A stretch of DNA of 64,000 nucleotides from Olavius algarvensis Delta 4 endosymbiont (GCA_905176665.1 CAJINA010000119.1:62001-126000), one strand, 5' to 3'. Counted from the first letter of the stretch, positions 34,905-43,193 are shown. The notes: a model not told the origin generated them from the sequence alone. Numbers and translations: made by a program.

Positions 34905-35585
34905 TTGGAACAGTGCTTCCATTCGGAGGTCATGGCCACGTCCAGTATCGGTTTGTATCAGGCATGCGGTTTCACCTTGGCGATCGCCGGTGCTCCGGAA
35001 ATCATCACTCCGCTGGAATGGCTGCCCTGCCTGTTTCATGAGGATCGCTTGCCGGATTTCCCCAGTGAAACAGACCGGGAAGAGGCGATCGGGTTGCTGA
35101 TTCACCTGACCGACCACTGGACGGCACAGATAGCCGCCCGGCCCCCGCAGGATGCCCTGCTTGAATTGCCGGACGGCTGCCGGCTTGTCAGCGGCCAAGG
35201 GCCGTCGCAAGCGGTCCGCGATTTTTGCAAGGGGTATTTAAGCGGTTTTCGCTGGCTGCAACGGGCCTGGGACCTGGCCCTGCAGGACGTTGGCGACGAG
35301 GATCGCGAAAAACTGGTGTTCAACGCCACCATCATGGCCTGCCTGACGTTGCACTATTCCGATGAAAAGGGCGACGCAGCCGCCATGCCGGATCGCGTGC
35401 TGCCAATGAAACCGGCCAAAGCCTGGCACCTGTTGCCCGCCCTATTTATCGAAACCGGCGGATTTGGACTCGACCGGCAGCAAGCCGCGGGAGAGTCAGC
35501 AACGACTGTATCGGAAAAGGTGGGTCGGAATGAACCGTGCCCGTGTGGAAGTGGGAAGAAGTATAAGAAGTGCTGCCTGAACTAA
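34905..35585 (+). CDS. YecA (UPF0149)-like protein with SEC-C zinc motif
   Basis: The frame has a UPF0149 body ([20 protein letters not shown]) and a C-terminal SEC-C motif [18 protein letters not shown]. An in-frame TAA (34899-34901) lies six codons after a better-placed ATG at 34884 (GAGG seven bases before, reads MKFEY-stop), so initiation may instead be at TTG 34905 or ATG 34932. If the TAA is an error, the protein gains seven residues. The family is poorly understood; SEC-C binds zinc and SecB/ribosome partners in others. Confidence 0.8.
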   Translation: MEQCFHSEVMATSSIGLYQACGFTLAIAGAPEIITPLEWLPCLFHEDRLPDFPSETDREEAIGLLIHLTDHWTAQIAARPPQDALLELPDGCRLVSGQGPSQAVRDFCKGYLSGFRWLQRAWDLALQDVGDEDREKLVFNATIMACLTLHYSDEKGDAAAMPDRVLPMKPAKAWHLLPALFIETGGFGLDRQQAAGESATTVSEKVGRNEPCPCGSGKKYKKCCLN

Positions 35586-35741
35586 AAGCTGTCTCAAGAA
35601 AAGCCTTTTGATCCAATAGCGGCGTTGGCTACGCAATTCAAAGCCTCGAAATACGAACGAGTATTTACCCCGCAAGGCACTGGCTTCACTGGCGCTTCCG
35701 CCTTGATCTTGAACCAAAATGCATTTCTTGAAACAGCTTTT
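35584..35741. repeat. Intergenic inverted-repeat element, copy B of family M2
   Basis: Arms aaaagctgtctcaagaaa (left) and catttcttgaaacagctttt (right) pair with a few mismatches; the interior holds the family blocks GATCCAATAGC and CCGCCTTGATCTTGAACCAA. It begins at the YecA stop codon and fills the gap to the HU-LysM gene. Confidence 0.6.
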
Positions 35742-35746
35742 GTTAT

Positions 35747-37003
35747 TTAATGAATGAGACCATTGCCCCTGATTTGTCGAATGAATTCGTAATCCTCGGG
35801 TTCTCCCAGCATAAGATCATTGTCCGGAATCCAGTGCGCCCGCAGGCGATAAGCCACCCAGAGGCAGTAGGGCGCCCGGGGGTGTCGATTGCGCTGGTAA
35901 ACCTGGTAAACCCTGAGATACCCGTCCGCCAGCTGTTGGAATTCGTTATCAGATAGCTGGCCCACCCGGCCGGCGAAGCTCGCGATGGTCAATCGCATCC
36001 CGATCAGCAGGGTGTCGGGGTGTTTGAGTAGGGGCTGGTTTTCCTGGAAGATCAGCGGCCAGAAATACGCGTATTGGTAGATATCATCAGAAATTTTCCA
36101 GAGACTGTCGCCGGCGGCAACTGTGTAAGACGTCACCGGGATCGGTTGTTCCTCAACCTGTCTGGTGGTTGTGTTTTCCGGCTGGGCAGCAATGGCCGCC
36201 GGTACCGCGATTATCGGGTTGGAAATCGGGTCTGATTCCACTGGTTCCGGTTGAGCTGCTGTATCTGGTACCGGCTTTTCAACGGGCAGGGTTTCGGCCG
36301 GTGTGGGCCGGTCGTGTTTTACAACCCGGATGGGTTCCGGTTCGGGCGGAACCGGGGTTTGGGCGTGTGGCCAGAACAGGAATAGGGCGGCCGCCACCAG
36401 CAAGATCACAATAGCCGCCAGCACCGGTGATTTGCGTTTCCGGGCGCTCGTTGCCGGCGGGGACCCTTCCTGGATATCGGCTGCCTGTGTCTTTGGGGAT
36501 TCAGAATCGGGGGCGGTGGGGGGTGTAGATAACGCTTCCACCGGAGTTTTTGGCGGGAATGACGGCCTGTGATTCTCCACCTGCGGTGGCTGTGGTTTCC
36601 GATCGGTTGCCGGTAACGGCGCTACCCCGGTTTCAGGCGTTCGCAGCGTTTTACCGGCGTTTGACACCGCGGGTGTGGTCGCTTCCGGCACCGGCACAGC
36701 TTCCATCTTCTCAAATTCACGATTTACATGCCGGCGCCAGGGGGCATCCGGGAGAAAATGGACCTTCTTTTTTTCCGGTATCTGTATCGACTCGCCAGTC
36801 CGGGGATTGCGTCCTCGCCGGGCACTTTGAACCTTAAGACTGAAGCGACCCAAACCGGCCAGGTTGACCTTGCCGTCCGCTACCAGGCCGGTTCCCACCG
36901 TGGACGATATTTCCTTGAGCAGCCGGTCGGCTTCTCTGCGGCTGATCCCGGTTGCGGCGGCCACTTTTGCCTGCAGACGGGCGTAGGTGATTTTAGCTTT
37001 CAT
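35747..37003 (-). CDS. HU-transmembrane-LysM fusion protein
   Basis: 418 residues. Residues 1-98 are an HU/IHF DNA-binding domain (ITYARLQAKVAAATGISRRE, VNLAGLGRFSLKVQ, RRGRNPRTGESIQI), then a Pro-rich linker, one membrane helix (about 193-212, VLAAIVILLVAAALFLFW, preceded by RKRK), a second Pro-rich linker, and a LysM-type domain (about 293-342, SYTVAAGDSLWKISDDIYQY). Positive-inside topology puts HU in the cytoplasm and LysM in the periplasm. This would tie DNA to peptidoglycan. The start overlaps the HU-like gene 36993-37289 by 11 bases, so the two are coupled. Confidence 0.88.
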   Translation of the reverse strand: MKAKITYARLQAKVAAATGISRREADRLLKEISSTVGTGLVADGKVNLAGLGRFSLKVQSARRGRNPRTGESIQIPEKKKVHFLPDAPWRRHVNREFEKMEAVPVPEATTPAVSNAGKTLRTPETGVAPLPATDRKPQPPQVENHRPSFPPKTPVEALSTPPTAPDSESPKTQAADIQEGSPPATSARKRKSPVLAAIVILLVAAALFLFWPHAQTPVPPEPEPIRVVKHDRPTPAETLPVEKPVPDTAAQPEPVESDPISNPIIAVPAAIAAQPENTTTRQVEEQPIPVTSYTVAAGDSLWKISDDIYQYAYFWPLIFQENQPLLKHPDTLLIGMRLTIASFAGRVGQLSDNEFQQLADGYLRVYQVYQRNRHPRAPYCLWVAYRLRAHWIPDNDLMLGEPEDYEFIRQIRGNGLIH

Positions 37004-37289
37004 GCGGCCCCCCAGGCTTGTTTACCCGGCGCTTGAGGGCAGCACCGGGGCTGAAGGTTACCACCTTTTTGGGCGGCAGCAGCATTTTTTGTTTGTAGCG
37101 GGGACTGTAGACGACCCGAGCGTTGCGCAGGCGCAGCCGAAACGTACCCAGACCGGGAATGGTAAAGGCGCGGCCATCGTCCAGGACCTGCTTCAACTCA
37201 GCAATACACGCCGCCAGTAATTTCCGGGTTTCAACCTGGGTTTTACCGATTCGAAGCGCGAGGTGTCTGACGATGTCTTTCGTATGCAT
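36993..37289 (-). CDS. HU-family DNA-binding protein
   Basis: Start at ATG 37289 (GGAG six bases before) rather than 37310; 98 residues. DIVRHLALRIGKTQVETRKL and RAFTIPGLGTFRLRLRNARV are the HU core, though the arm is RYKQKMLLPPKKVV rather than the usual GRNPxTG. The stop overlaps the start of the HU-TM-LysM gene, so it probably acts as its cytoplasmic partner or heterodimer subunit. Confidence 0.85.
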   Translation of the reverse strand: MHTKDIVRHLALRIGKTQVETRKLLAACIAELKQVLDDGRAFTIPGLGTFRLRLRNARVVYSPRYKQKMLLPPKKVVTFSPGAALKRRVNKPGGPHES

Positions 37290-37607
37290 ATGAGGCTCCG
37301 TTGGCACCACGCATCCGGGGGCACAGAAATCCCCCCTGGAAACTGGTCAAACCGGCCCGATGACTGGATGCGGCGGGGTGTTCAGGTAGGCGAGAGCTGG
37401 GGCCTGCATCTGCCAAACCATATTACCTTCACCCGGTGTTTGTCAAATTCTCCTGCGGTTTTCGATATTGCCCGGCGGGCCGAAAAGCCTGTCATGTAAA
37501 GTGGAGATAGTCAAACACGCCGGTTTTGTTGATAAATCAGCCATCATTGGGTATAAATACGATAGGTGGTTCAAATCGGGTGATGTCTACCCGGCCAGAG
37601 GAATTCC
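37290..37607. other. Non-coding divergent interval
   Basis: No supported gene between the HU gene (minus) and the zinc-ribbon membrane gene (plus). The interval must carry both promoters, but none matches the consensus well. Confidence 0.35.
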
Positions 37608-38033
37608 ATGAGCAATTTTATCTCAGAATACTGTCCCCACTGTGGCACGGAAGTGGAATGGCGTACCGGCCTGTTTACGCGAAATACCATCGGTCCGGAA
37701 ACCGAAACCTGTCCCGATTGCGGACGGGCGTATACTACCGGCCGTAAAGAGTGGGCCTATATGACCAGGGCCGAGCGCAACGACTATTACCGGCGAGTCG
37801 CTCTCTGGTGTTTTATCTCTTTCCTGTTTTGGGTCATGGGATTAATGCTGGCCGCCTTTTTTGCTACCGGGGCCATTTTTCAAATGGCTGAACCGACCGC
37901 TTTACAATATAGTTTGGTCATCAGTCTTGCCGGCGGCCTACTTCTGGCCGCCCGAGTTCTGCAGCTGGCTTTGCGTCGGATCAAACAGTCACTTGAACGT
38001 GCGCCCGTCGGTCGGAGCGCAAGGCTGGATTGA
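37608..38033 (+). CDS. Zinc-ribbon protein with two membrane helices
   Basis: 141 residues: EYCPHCGTEVEW and ETCPDCGRAYTT give two CxxC knuckles, followed by a charged region and two membrane segments (FISFLFWVMGLMLAAFFATG and SLVISLAGGLLLAARVLQLA). The zinc part is cytoplasmic. SD GAGGAA precedes ATG 37608. No family named. Confidence 0.72.
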   Translation: MSNFISEYCPHCGTEVEWRTGLFTRNTIGPETETCPDCGRAYTTGRKEWAYMTRAERNDYYRRVALWCFISFLFWVMGLMLAAFFATGAIFQMAEPTALQYSLVISLAGGLLLAARVLQLALRRIKQSLERAPVGRSARLD

Positions 38034-38042
38034 CGACATCAC

Positions 38043-38909
38043 TCAAAGTGTGTTCCGGTCGATGATCCTGTGGACGGCCTGACGCAGATCTTTCAGTTGA
38101 AATGGTTTGGCCATGTAGTTGAGTTTCTCCCTTTTCAAATAGGCCAAGGTCTCCTGATTTAAAGACCCCGAAATGAAAATGAACCGTCTGCCCACATCCC
38201 CATGGTCATTTTTCAGTTTTTCATAAAACTCCAGGCCGTCCATGATCGGCATATCGATATCTGAAATGATGACCGAGTAGTATTGGCGCAAAGTCTTTTC
38301 AAGGGCTTCCTTTCCATGTTTGGCGGTGTCTACCGCGCCGTCTTTGCTGAGCAGGGAACTGACCAGTTCCAATATCGGCGGGTAGTCATCCATGACCAGG
38401 ACCTTTTCTTCCCAGACTGGTGACAGATCTTCGAGTTTGGCCAGGAACTCTTTTGCCTCCGGACGATTTTCCAGAAAATCGGCGATGGTTCGCAGATGAT
38501 TCTGAATACTGGGCCCAATCAAATTGAAACGCGGGCAATTGGCTTTCAAAGCGTTGATGACGTAGAGAAAGATTTCATTCCATTCGGAATGCTCACTTTC
38601 ATAAATTGATTCCAGGATCAGCTGCCGGTCGATTTTTCCGGTATTGATGGCGGTTTGAATTCTTTTAAGTGGCGTCTCCACATTGGCGATAGTCTGTTGG
38701 TCAAGCAGAATTTCGGCGGCCAGGCCCGGACTGTCGTGCAGGCAAGCCAGGGCACTGCTCATAAAGTGAAAATGCATGGTTTCGTCATTTGCCAACCGAC
38801 TCACAAAATTGTGAAGGCTCTCATCGGTACTGAATATTGTTGCCAGGTCCGTGTAAATCTCTCCAGCCAAATCCTCGATACCGATCAACCACTCAATTAT
38901 CTCTTGCAT
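38043..38909 (-). CDS. Ferritin-like/receiver-domain fusion
   Basis: Start at ATG 38909 (GGAG eight bases before) instead of 39209. The N-terminal 150 residues have a ferritin-like four-helix pattern (GIEDLAGEIYTDLATIF, LANDETMHFHFM) with Glu/His positions typical of di-iron binding. The C-terminal 120 residues are a receiver domain (VLVMDDYPPILELVSSLLSK, YSVIISDIDMPIMDGLEFY, FIFISGSLNQ, MAKPF). The likely meaning is an oxygen, iron or redox sensor controlling signalling by phosphoryl transfer. No output domain or kinase is adjacent. Confidence 0.78.
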   Translation of the reverse strand: MQEIIEWLIGIEDLAGEIYTDLATIFSTDESLHNFVSRLANDETMHFHFMSSALACLHDSPGLAAEILLDQQTIANVETPLKRIQTAINTGKIDRQLILESIYESEHSEWNEIFLYVINALKANCPRFNLIGPSIQNHLRTIADFLENRPEAKEFLAKLEDLSPVWEEKVLVMDDYPPILELVSSLLSKDGAVDTAKHGKEALEKTLRQYYSVIISDIDMPIMDGLEFYEKLKNDHGDVGRRFIFISGSLNQETLAYLKREKLNYMAKPFQLKDLRQAVHRIIDRNTL

Positions 38910-39239
38910 GACAGAATCTCCACTGGCGACTTTTGAGATAGTGTTTTCTCGAACGGGTGGGACTAGATCAGAACATCTGTGATGCCGCAGTCTCCCTTGG
39001 CCAATATCCGGGCCAGTGTGCCCGGATGGGTGGATAATTTTAAAATTGCTACGAGTAGGTTGTTTGTCAAATGCGGTATTCCCGGGCCGCAAAATCAGGA
39101 AAAGCTGCCTGGCGCGATGAGCCGGTTGATTGGCGGGCAAGGTCAAGAAAGGCTGGCCGGCAGGTATTACATTGGGATGCAATTCATGATGAGGTCTGAA
39201 TTCTGGCAATATCGAATAGCAATGTGGAGGAAATAAAGA
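38910..39239. other. Divergent interval with perfect 8-bp hairpin
   Basis: ATCCGGGC (39006-39013) and GCCCGGAT (39020-39027) pair across six bases, without a T tract on either side. It lies between the ferritin-like/receiver gene and the secreted-protein gene and could be an operator. No gene supported here. Confidence 0.35.
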
Positions 39240-39917
39240 ATGAACGGCAGATTTTTAGTTATAGCGGCCCTGTTGGTCACCACGGCAACGCCCGGGATGG
39301 GCTATGCGGACAATCAGAAATTTTCATACAGCAAATTCAGCAGGACTGGAGAGGCTGTGTTTCAGGCCTGCAGCGAGACGGATTCCAGAAATCACTACCT
39401 GGTATTCCAGAAAGACGGTAACCGGGTTTCCATACCTGGAACGGTCTCGGTGGAACTTGATAACTGGGAGGCGGTCTACATCCCGATCGATGTTGAAACC
39501 AACTGGTTCAAAAGCACCCGCAACACCCGCAAGCCGGTTTTGGTTCAAATGACGGCAACCCCGTGTACCTACCTGCCTTTTTCAGACAACGCTGAATTCA
39601 TATCGCTTATGGAGGATACCGTGGCCCGACGTGCTTTTATTTCCGGACTGGAGCAAGCCAACGGCCGTGAAGTTGAGACGGTCGATAGGGTCCAATACGA
39701 TGGGCGGGATTATATAGGGACGCGCTTTAAAAGCGATGCGGGTGGAAAAATCCTTTTTACGCTCGGATCCATTGCCAAAAGCGGCCTCATGGTGGCGTTC
39801 ACATTTTGTTTCGACCAGGCCGACGACAAAGCCGTTGCCGATTTGGAAGGGACTTCGATCGTAACCACTTTTCTGGAGAAGGTCAGCTTCGGATCCGAAG
39901 TGCGGTGGCAATTTTAA
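39240..39917 (+). CDS. Putative exported protein (225 aa)
   Basis: A signal peptide (MNGRFLVIAALLVTTATPGM, cleaved near YA) precedes a beta-rich domain containing ACSETDSRNHYLVFQKDG and ISGLEQANGREVETVDRVQY, which resembles the invasion-associated locus B-like fold only loosely. ATG 39240 follows GGAGGAAATAAAG. Function unknown. Confidence 0.65.
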   Translation: MNGRFLVIAALLVTTATPGMGYADNQKFSYSKFSRTGEAVFQACSETDSRNHYLVFQKDGNRVSIPGTVSVELDNWEAVYIPIDVETNWFKSTRNTRKPVLVQMTATPCTYLPFSDNAEFISLMEDTVARRAFISGLEQANGREVETVDRVQYDGRDYIGTRFKSDAGGKILFTLGSIAKSGLMVAFTFCFDQADDKAVADLEGTSIVTTFLEKVSFGSEVRWQF

Positions 39918-40028
39918 GTTGTCCGGCTGTCTTGATAAACGGCGGAACGTCATTAACTTATTGACATTCATGGTTGCAGTATGGCCGTTACCCAAAAACA
40001 TCAATGAAAATGGGAAAAGGGGGACAAC

Positions 40029-40433
40029 ATGGATAGAAAGCAAGTCATGAAGATGTTTAACAAGGAAGCCCGGATCGGTATTCTGGCTACCGCGAACAAT
40101 GATAAGGATGTGAACGCTGCTGTTTTTGGCTCTCCCAAAATGATAGACGAGGATACGGTCATTATGGCCATCGGCGATAATCGAACCGCTCATTACCTGA
40201 AAGAGAATCCCAAGGCCAGTTTTATCGTGGTCGAACCGGGCGATGCACCGGCCACCTGGAAAGGCGCCCGCCTCTATCTTGAGGTGGAAGCTTTTGAAGG
40301 GTATGGTGAGGTCCTGGATTCTTTTCGGGCCAACATCCGCAAGGTGGCCGGGGATAAATCCGCCAACGCCATCAAGGCGGCCATTCGCTTCAAGGTGACC
40401 GACGTTCGGCCGCTCATTGCTCCTTCAGCCTGA
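40029..40433 (+). CDS. Pyridoxamine 5'-phosphate oxidase-like FMN-binding protein
   Basis: 134 residues: ARIGILATANNDKDVNAAVF, VIMAIGDNRTAHYLKENPKA and the basic TWKGARLYLEVEAF strand form the split-barrel core. It is the third such protein in the window and precedes the ArsR gene by 113 bases, but the strong promoter upstream of arsR suggests separate control. Substrate unknown. Confidence 0.82.
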   Translation: MDRKQVMKMFNKEARIGILATANNDKDVNAAVFGSPKMIDEDTVIMAIGDNRTAHYLKENPKASFIVVEPGDAPATWKGARLYLEVEAFEGYGEVLDSFRANIRKVAGDKSANAIKAAIRFKVTDVRPLIAPSA

Positions 40434-40510
40434 TACGACCGGAAACAGGTTGATCTCTTCCCGGTGCTGGTTCCCATAGTTGCCCGGCGCCGGGGAGAAA
40501 AAATTTTTAC

Positions 40511-40537
40511 TTGACATGTGCATTTGTGCGCATTAAT
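40511..40537 (+). promoter_or_regulatory. arsR promoter with overlapping ArsR operator
   Basis: TTGACA at 40511-40516, a 15-17 base spacer and an AT-rich ATTAAT at 40532-40537. Between them lies ATGTGCATTTGTGCGCAT, an imperfect dyad. A similar pattern is present before arsM (40921-40938). This placement fits steric repression by ArsR. Confidence 0.6.
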
Positions 40538-40546
40538 GAATATTGC

Positions 40547-40900
40547 ATGGAGATGATTTACACTCAGAAGCAACTCGAGATCGCCAATCGACTGGTAGAT
40601 GTGCTCGATTCGAAATTTTTCAAGACATTGAGTGAGCCGGTGCGGGTTCAGATCCTGCGCTATATTTTATTGAACGGCCGGGCCGATATCGGCACCATTG
40701 CGGAAAACATGCCCCAGGACCGTTCGGTAATATCCAGGCATTTGAACTTGATGCAGGCGGTGGGCATCCTGGACAGTGAGAAGGAGAGCCGCCACGTGTT
40801 TTACAGCATTAATGCGCGCATGTTTCTGGAGCGGTTTATGATCATAACCGAATTGACCAAACAGTGCCTGGAGGAATGCGGGCCCGACTGTTGCGGGTAA
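40547..40900 (+). CDS. ArsR-family metalloregulator
   Basis: Start at ATG 40547 (MEMIYTQKQLEIANR), 117 residues. Helix-turn-helix RADIGTIAENMPQDRSVISR and HLNLMQAVGILDSEKESRHV is the ArsR fold. Candidate As(III)-binding Cys lie at the C-terminal end (CLEECGPDCCG) rather than the usual ELCVCDL loop, so sensing may be through this tail. Operators in front of it and of arsM suggest autoregulation. Confidence 0.88.
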   Translation: MEMIYTQKQLEIANRLVDVLDSKFFKTLSEPVRVQILRYILLNGRADIGTIAENMPQDRSVISRHLNLMQAVGILDSEKESRHVFYSINARMFLERFMIITELTKQCLEECGPDCCG

Positions 40901-40916
40901 GCATATTTTTTTAACT

Positions 40917-40940
40917 ACATATGTGCAAATATGTGCATGT
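40917..40940 (+). promoter_or_regulatory. Second ArsR-like operator, upstream of arsM
   Basis: ATATGTGCAAATATGTGCAT is an imperfect direct/inverted TGTGCA pair, matching the one at arsR. It lies 33 bases before the arsM start. Confidence 0.55.
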
Positions 40941-40972
40941 AAACTTGTAATAAAAAATGGAAGGAGTTCTGA

Positions 40973-41833
40973 ATGAGCACCACTGCGAACGAGAACATAC
41001 GTCAATCCGTAAGAGAGAACTATGGGTATATCGCGCGGACCGAAAGAGCCCCGCTGGGAAACACCACAACGCCATCCTGTTGTGGGGATAGTCCCGCGCC
41101 GGACCCGTCTGCAAAGGCCTGCGGCTGCGGGGGTGGCCACGTCCGGGCCGAACAGATGTCGGCCCTGATCGGTTATTCTCAGGAGGAACAGGAGGGCGTT
41201 CCGGAAGGCGCCAACCTCGGGCTGGGTTGTGGGAACCCCCAGACCATTGCGGCGCTGCAGCCGGGTGAAACAGTGGTAGACCTGGGATCCGGCGGCGGCT
41301 TCGACTGCTTCCTGGCCGCACGGCAGGTTGGTTCCGACGGTCGGGTGATCGGGGTGGATATGACCCCGGATATGATCTCCCGGGCCCGGCTGAACGCTGC
41401 AAAAATTCAGGCGGATAATGTGAAATTCCGCCTGGGAGAGATCGAGCATCTACCCGTGGCCGATGAACAGGCTGACTTGATCATGTCCAATTGTGTCATC
41501 AACCTCTCACCTGAAAAACAAAAAGTCTATCATGAGGCCTTTCGGGTCTTAAAATCGAACGGCCGGCTGGCGATATCCGATATCGTAGCGCTGCGGCCAC
41601 TTCCGGATGAGATCAAAAGCGATCTGGAAATGGTATCAGCCTGCATCGGCGGTGCGGCCACTGTTGCTGATATAGAAAATATGTTAAAACGAGCCGGGTT
41701 CGAGCACATTCGGGTCACGCCCACCAGGGTGAGTCAGGAAATCGTGGATGAATGGCTGCCCGGCAGCAACGTGGGTGAATATGTGGCCCCGGCAAGTATT
41801 GAAGCCCGTAAACCCGCAGCGACGTTTACCTAA
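40973..41833 (+). CDS. arsM: Arsenite S-adenosylmethyltransferase ArsM
   Basis: 286 residues with ArsM signatures: PSCCGD near the N-terminus, EGANLGLGCGNPQ, motif I VVDLGSGGGFDCFLAARQVG, SNCVINLSPEK and the conserved SACIGGA Cys. The enzyme adds methyl groups from SAM to As(III), giving methylated and volatile arsenic. SD GGAAGGAG precedes ATG 40973. Downstream genes follow within 12 bases (41846) and by 4-base overlap (42301), an operon. Confidence 0.95.
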   Translation: MSTTANENIRQSVRENYGYIARTERAPLGNTTTPSCCGDSPAPDPSAKACGCGGGHVRAEQMSALIGYSQEEQEGVPEGANLGLGCGNPQTIAALQPGETVVDLGSGGGFDCFLAARQVGSDGRVIGVDMTPDMISRARLNAAKIQADNVKFRLGEIEHLPVADEQADLIMSNCVINLSPEKQKVYHEAFRVLKSNGRLAISDIVALRPLPDEIKSDLEMVSACIGGAATVADIENMLKRAGFEHIRVTPTRVSQEIVDEWLPGSNVGEYVAPASIEARKPAATFT

Positions 41834-41845
41834 AGGAGTGTGTCG

Positions 41846-42304
41846 ATGCCAAACGTCAGGACAGACGAAGAACTTATCCAGCGCATGATGGAACTGGCCG
41901 AAGGCCGCTACAACTGCAGCCAGATCTTGATGCTCCTTGCATTAGAGCAGGCTGGTCGGGAAAACCCGGACCTGGTGCGCGCCATGTCCGGGCTGGGTGA
42001 CGGCTGCGGATTTTTCAAGGAAACCTGCGGAATAATGACCGGGGGGACCAGTATCCTGGCCCTCTACGGAGCCAAAGGTGAAGACAGTGAAGAAGATGCG
42101 GATAACCTGCTGCTCATGGTCGAAGAATACGGCGACTGGTTCGAGCAAGAAATCGGGAAGCCATACGGCGGCACCCGGTGCATCGATATTACCAAGGAGT
42201 TGGCCGGAACCCCGGATGTAAAGCAGATTTGCGGCGGGTTGGTATTTATGGCCCACCGAAAACTCAATGAGATCCTGGGACACTACGGTTACCTTACATC
42301 TTGA
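41846..42304 (+). CDS. C-GCAxxG-C-C (DVU1555-like) family protein
   Basis: Start at ATG 41846 (AAGGAG nine bases before); 152 residues. The Cys pattern is NCSQILM, GDGCGFFKETCGIMTGG, RCIDITKEL and QICGG, close to the C_GCAxxG_C_C family of probable redox or metal-binding proteins. In other sulfate reducers such genes cluster with methyltransferases. The Cys spacing suggests thiol chemistry with arsenic or another metalloid; that is inference. Confidence 0.8.
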   Translation: MPNVRTDEELIQRMMELAEGRYNCSQILMLLALEQAGRENPDLVRAMSGLGDGCGFFKETCGIMTGGTSILALYGAKGEDSEEDADNLLLMVEEYGDWFEQEIGKPYGGTRCIDITKELAGTPDVKQICGGLVFMAHRKLNEILGHYGYLTS

Positions 42305-42321
42305 AAAAGGCAGTGCCCATT

Positions 42322-43152
42322 ATGCAAAAACGACCCAAAACCGTACCCGCAGATTTCAAGGTCCGGGTAAAGCGCAACGTGGCCGACAACTTTAATCGCA
42401 GTTATCTCAAATACGAGGCGTTTGAACAGCGGCACCGGTTCTTTTATACCCTGGCCTTGGAGTTGGCTGAGCACATCCAACTACAGCCCAATTCAGTTGT
42501 GCTGGATGTCGGTTGCGGCAGCGGGATCTCTGCCCGGGCCCTTAACGATAAATATGCCTGCCGGGTCCTGGGTGTTGATCTGTCTGCCAAGATGGTAGCT
42601 GCCGGTCAGGCCCGGATTGGCAGTCCGGATATCCGCCTGGTGGTCGGTGACGGTGAACGCCTCGTCGATCTGGCTGCCGGTCAACAGTTCGATTATGTGC
42701 TCTATAATATGGCGCTATTTATTTTCCCCGATGTGGACCGGACGCTTCAGGAGGCCCGTGCCTGCCTGCGGCCCGGCGGCAAGATCGCCTACACGTTCTA
42801 TCCCGAGCTCATCGGGTCGGGAAGTTCGGACCTGCTGGCGGTTGCTTTCGAACGGTTGGACGAACCCATGCCACGGTTTAAAGTGGTCACGGATTACGAC
42901 CGGGCCGGTCAGTCCCTGGAGGGTGTCTGCGGCAACATAACCCATTACTGGTGGGAACAACCCCTGGATCTCGAGTTTCTCAACGATTTCTTCTCTATCC
43001 CGGCCCAGTCGGCCAGCCTGTTTCCCGGCTTGGATTATGAAGACCGGGTAGAAAAAGTGAGTGTTTTACTGGACACTCTGGCTGATAAAGCTGATACCGG
43101 CAAGATAGTCTGGCGGATGGCGGAAGGGACCAAAGCCAAAATCGAACCTTGA
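42322..43152 (+). CDS. Class I SAM methyltransferase (DVU1556-like)
   Basis: ATG 42322 or TTG 42301 could start it; either overlaps the upstream gene closely. Motif I VVLDVGCGSGISARAL, VLGVDLSAKMVAAGQARI, FDYVLYNMALFIFPDVDRTL and CLRPGGKIAYTFYP identify a class I methyltransferase of about 276-283 residues. The position after arsM and the Cys-rich protein implies a second methyl transfer to arsenic or an arsenic-linked cofactor. No Cys set for As binding is visible, so a different substrate is possible. Confidence 0.8.
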   Translation: MQKRPKTVPADFKVRVKRNVADNFNRSYLKYEAFEQRHRFFYTLALELAEHIQLQPNSVVLDVGCGSGISARALNDKYACRVLGVDLSAKMVAAGQARIGSPDIRLVVGDGERLVDLAAGQQFDYVLYNMALFIFPDVDRTLQEARACLRPGGKIAYTFYPELIGSGSSDLLAVAFERLDEPMPRFKVVTDYDRAGQSLEGVCGNITHYWWEQPLDLEFLNDFFSIPAQSASLFPGLDYEDRVEKVSVLLDTLADKADTGKIVWRMAEGTKAKIEP

Positions 43153-43193
43153 ACAATTGTTGGTTCTGTATTCGATGAAGGTTGCGAGTAAGG

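Noticed and set aside
3054-35585. Reassignment of TAA to an amino acid
   Set aside because: TAA ends many clean genes (mlaE, aceF and others), so the in-frame TAAs are lesions or errors, not recoding.
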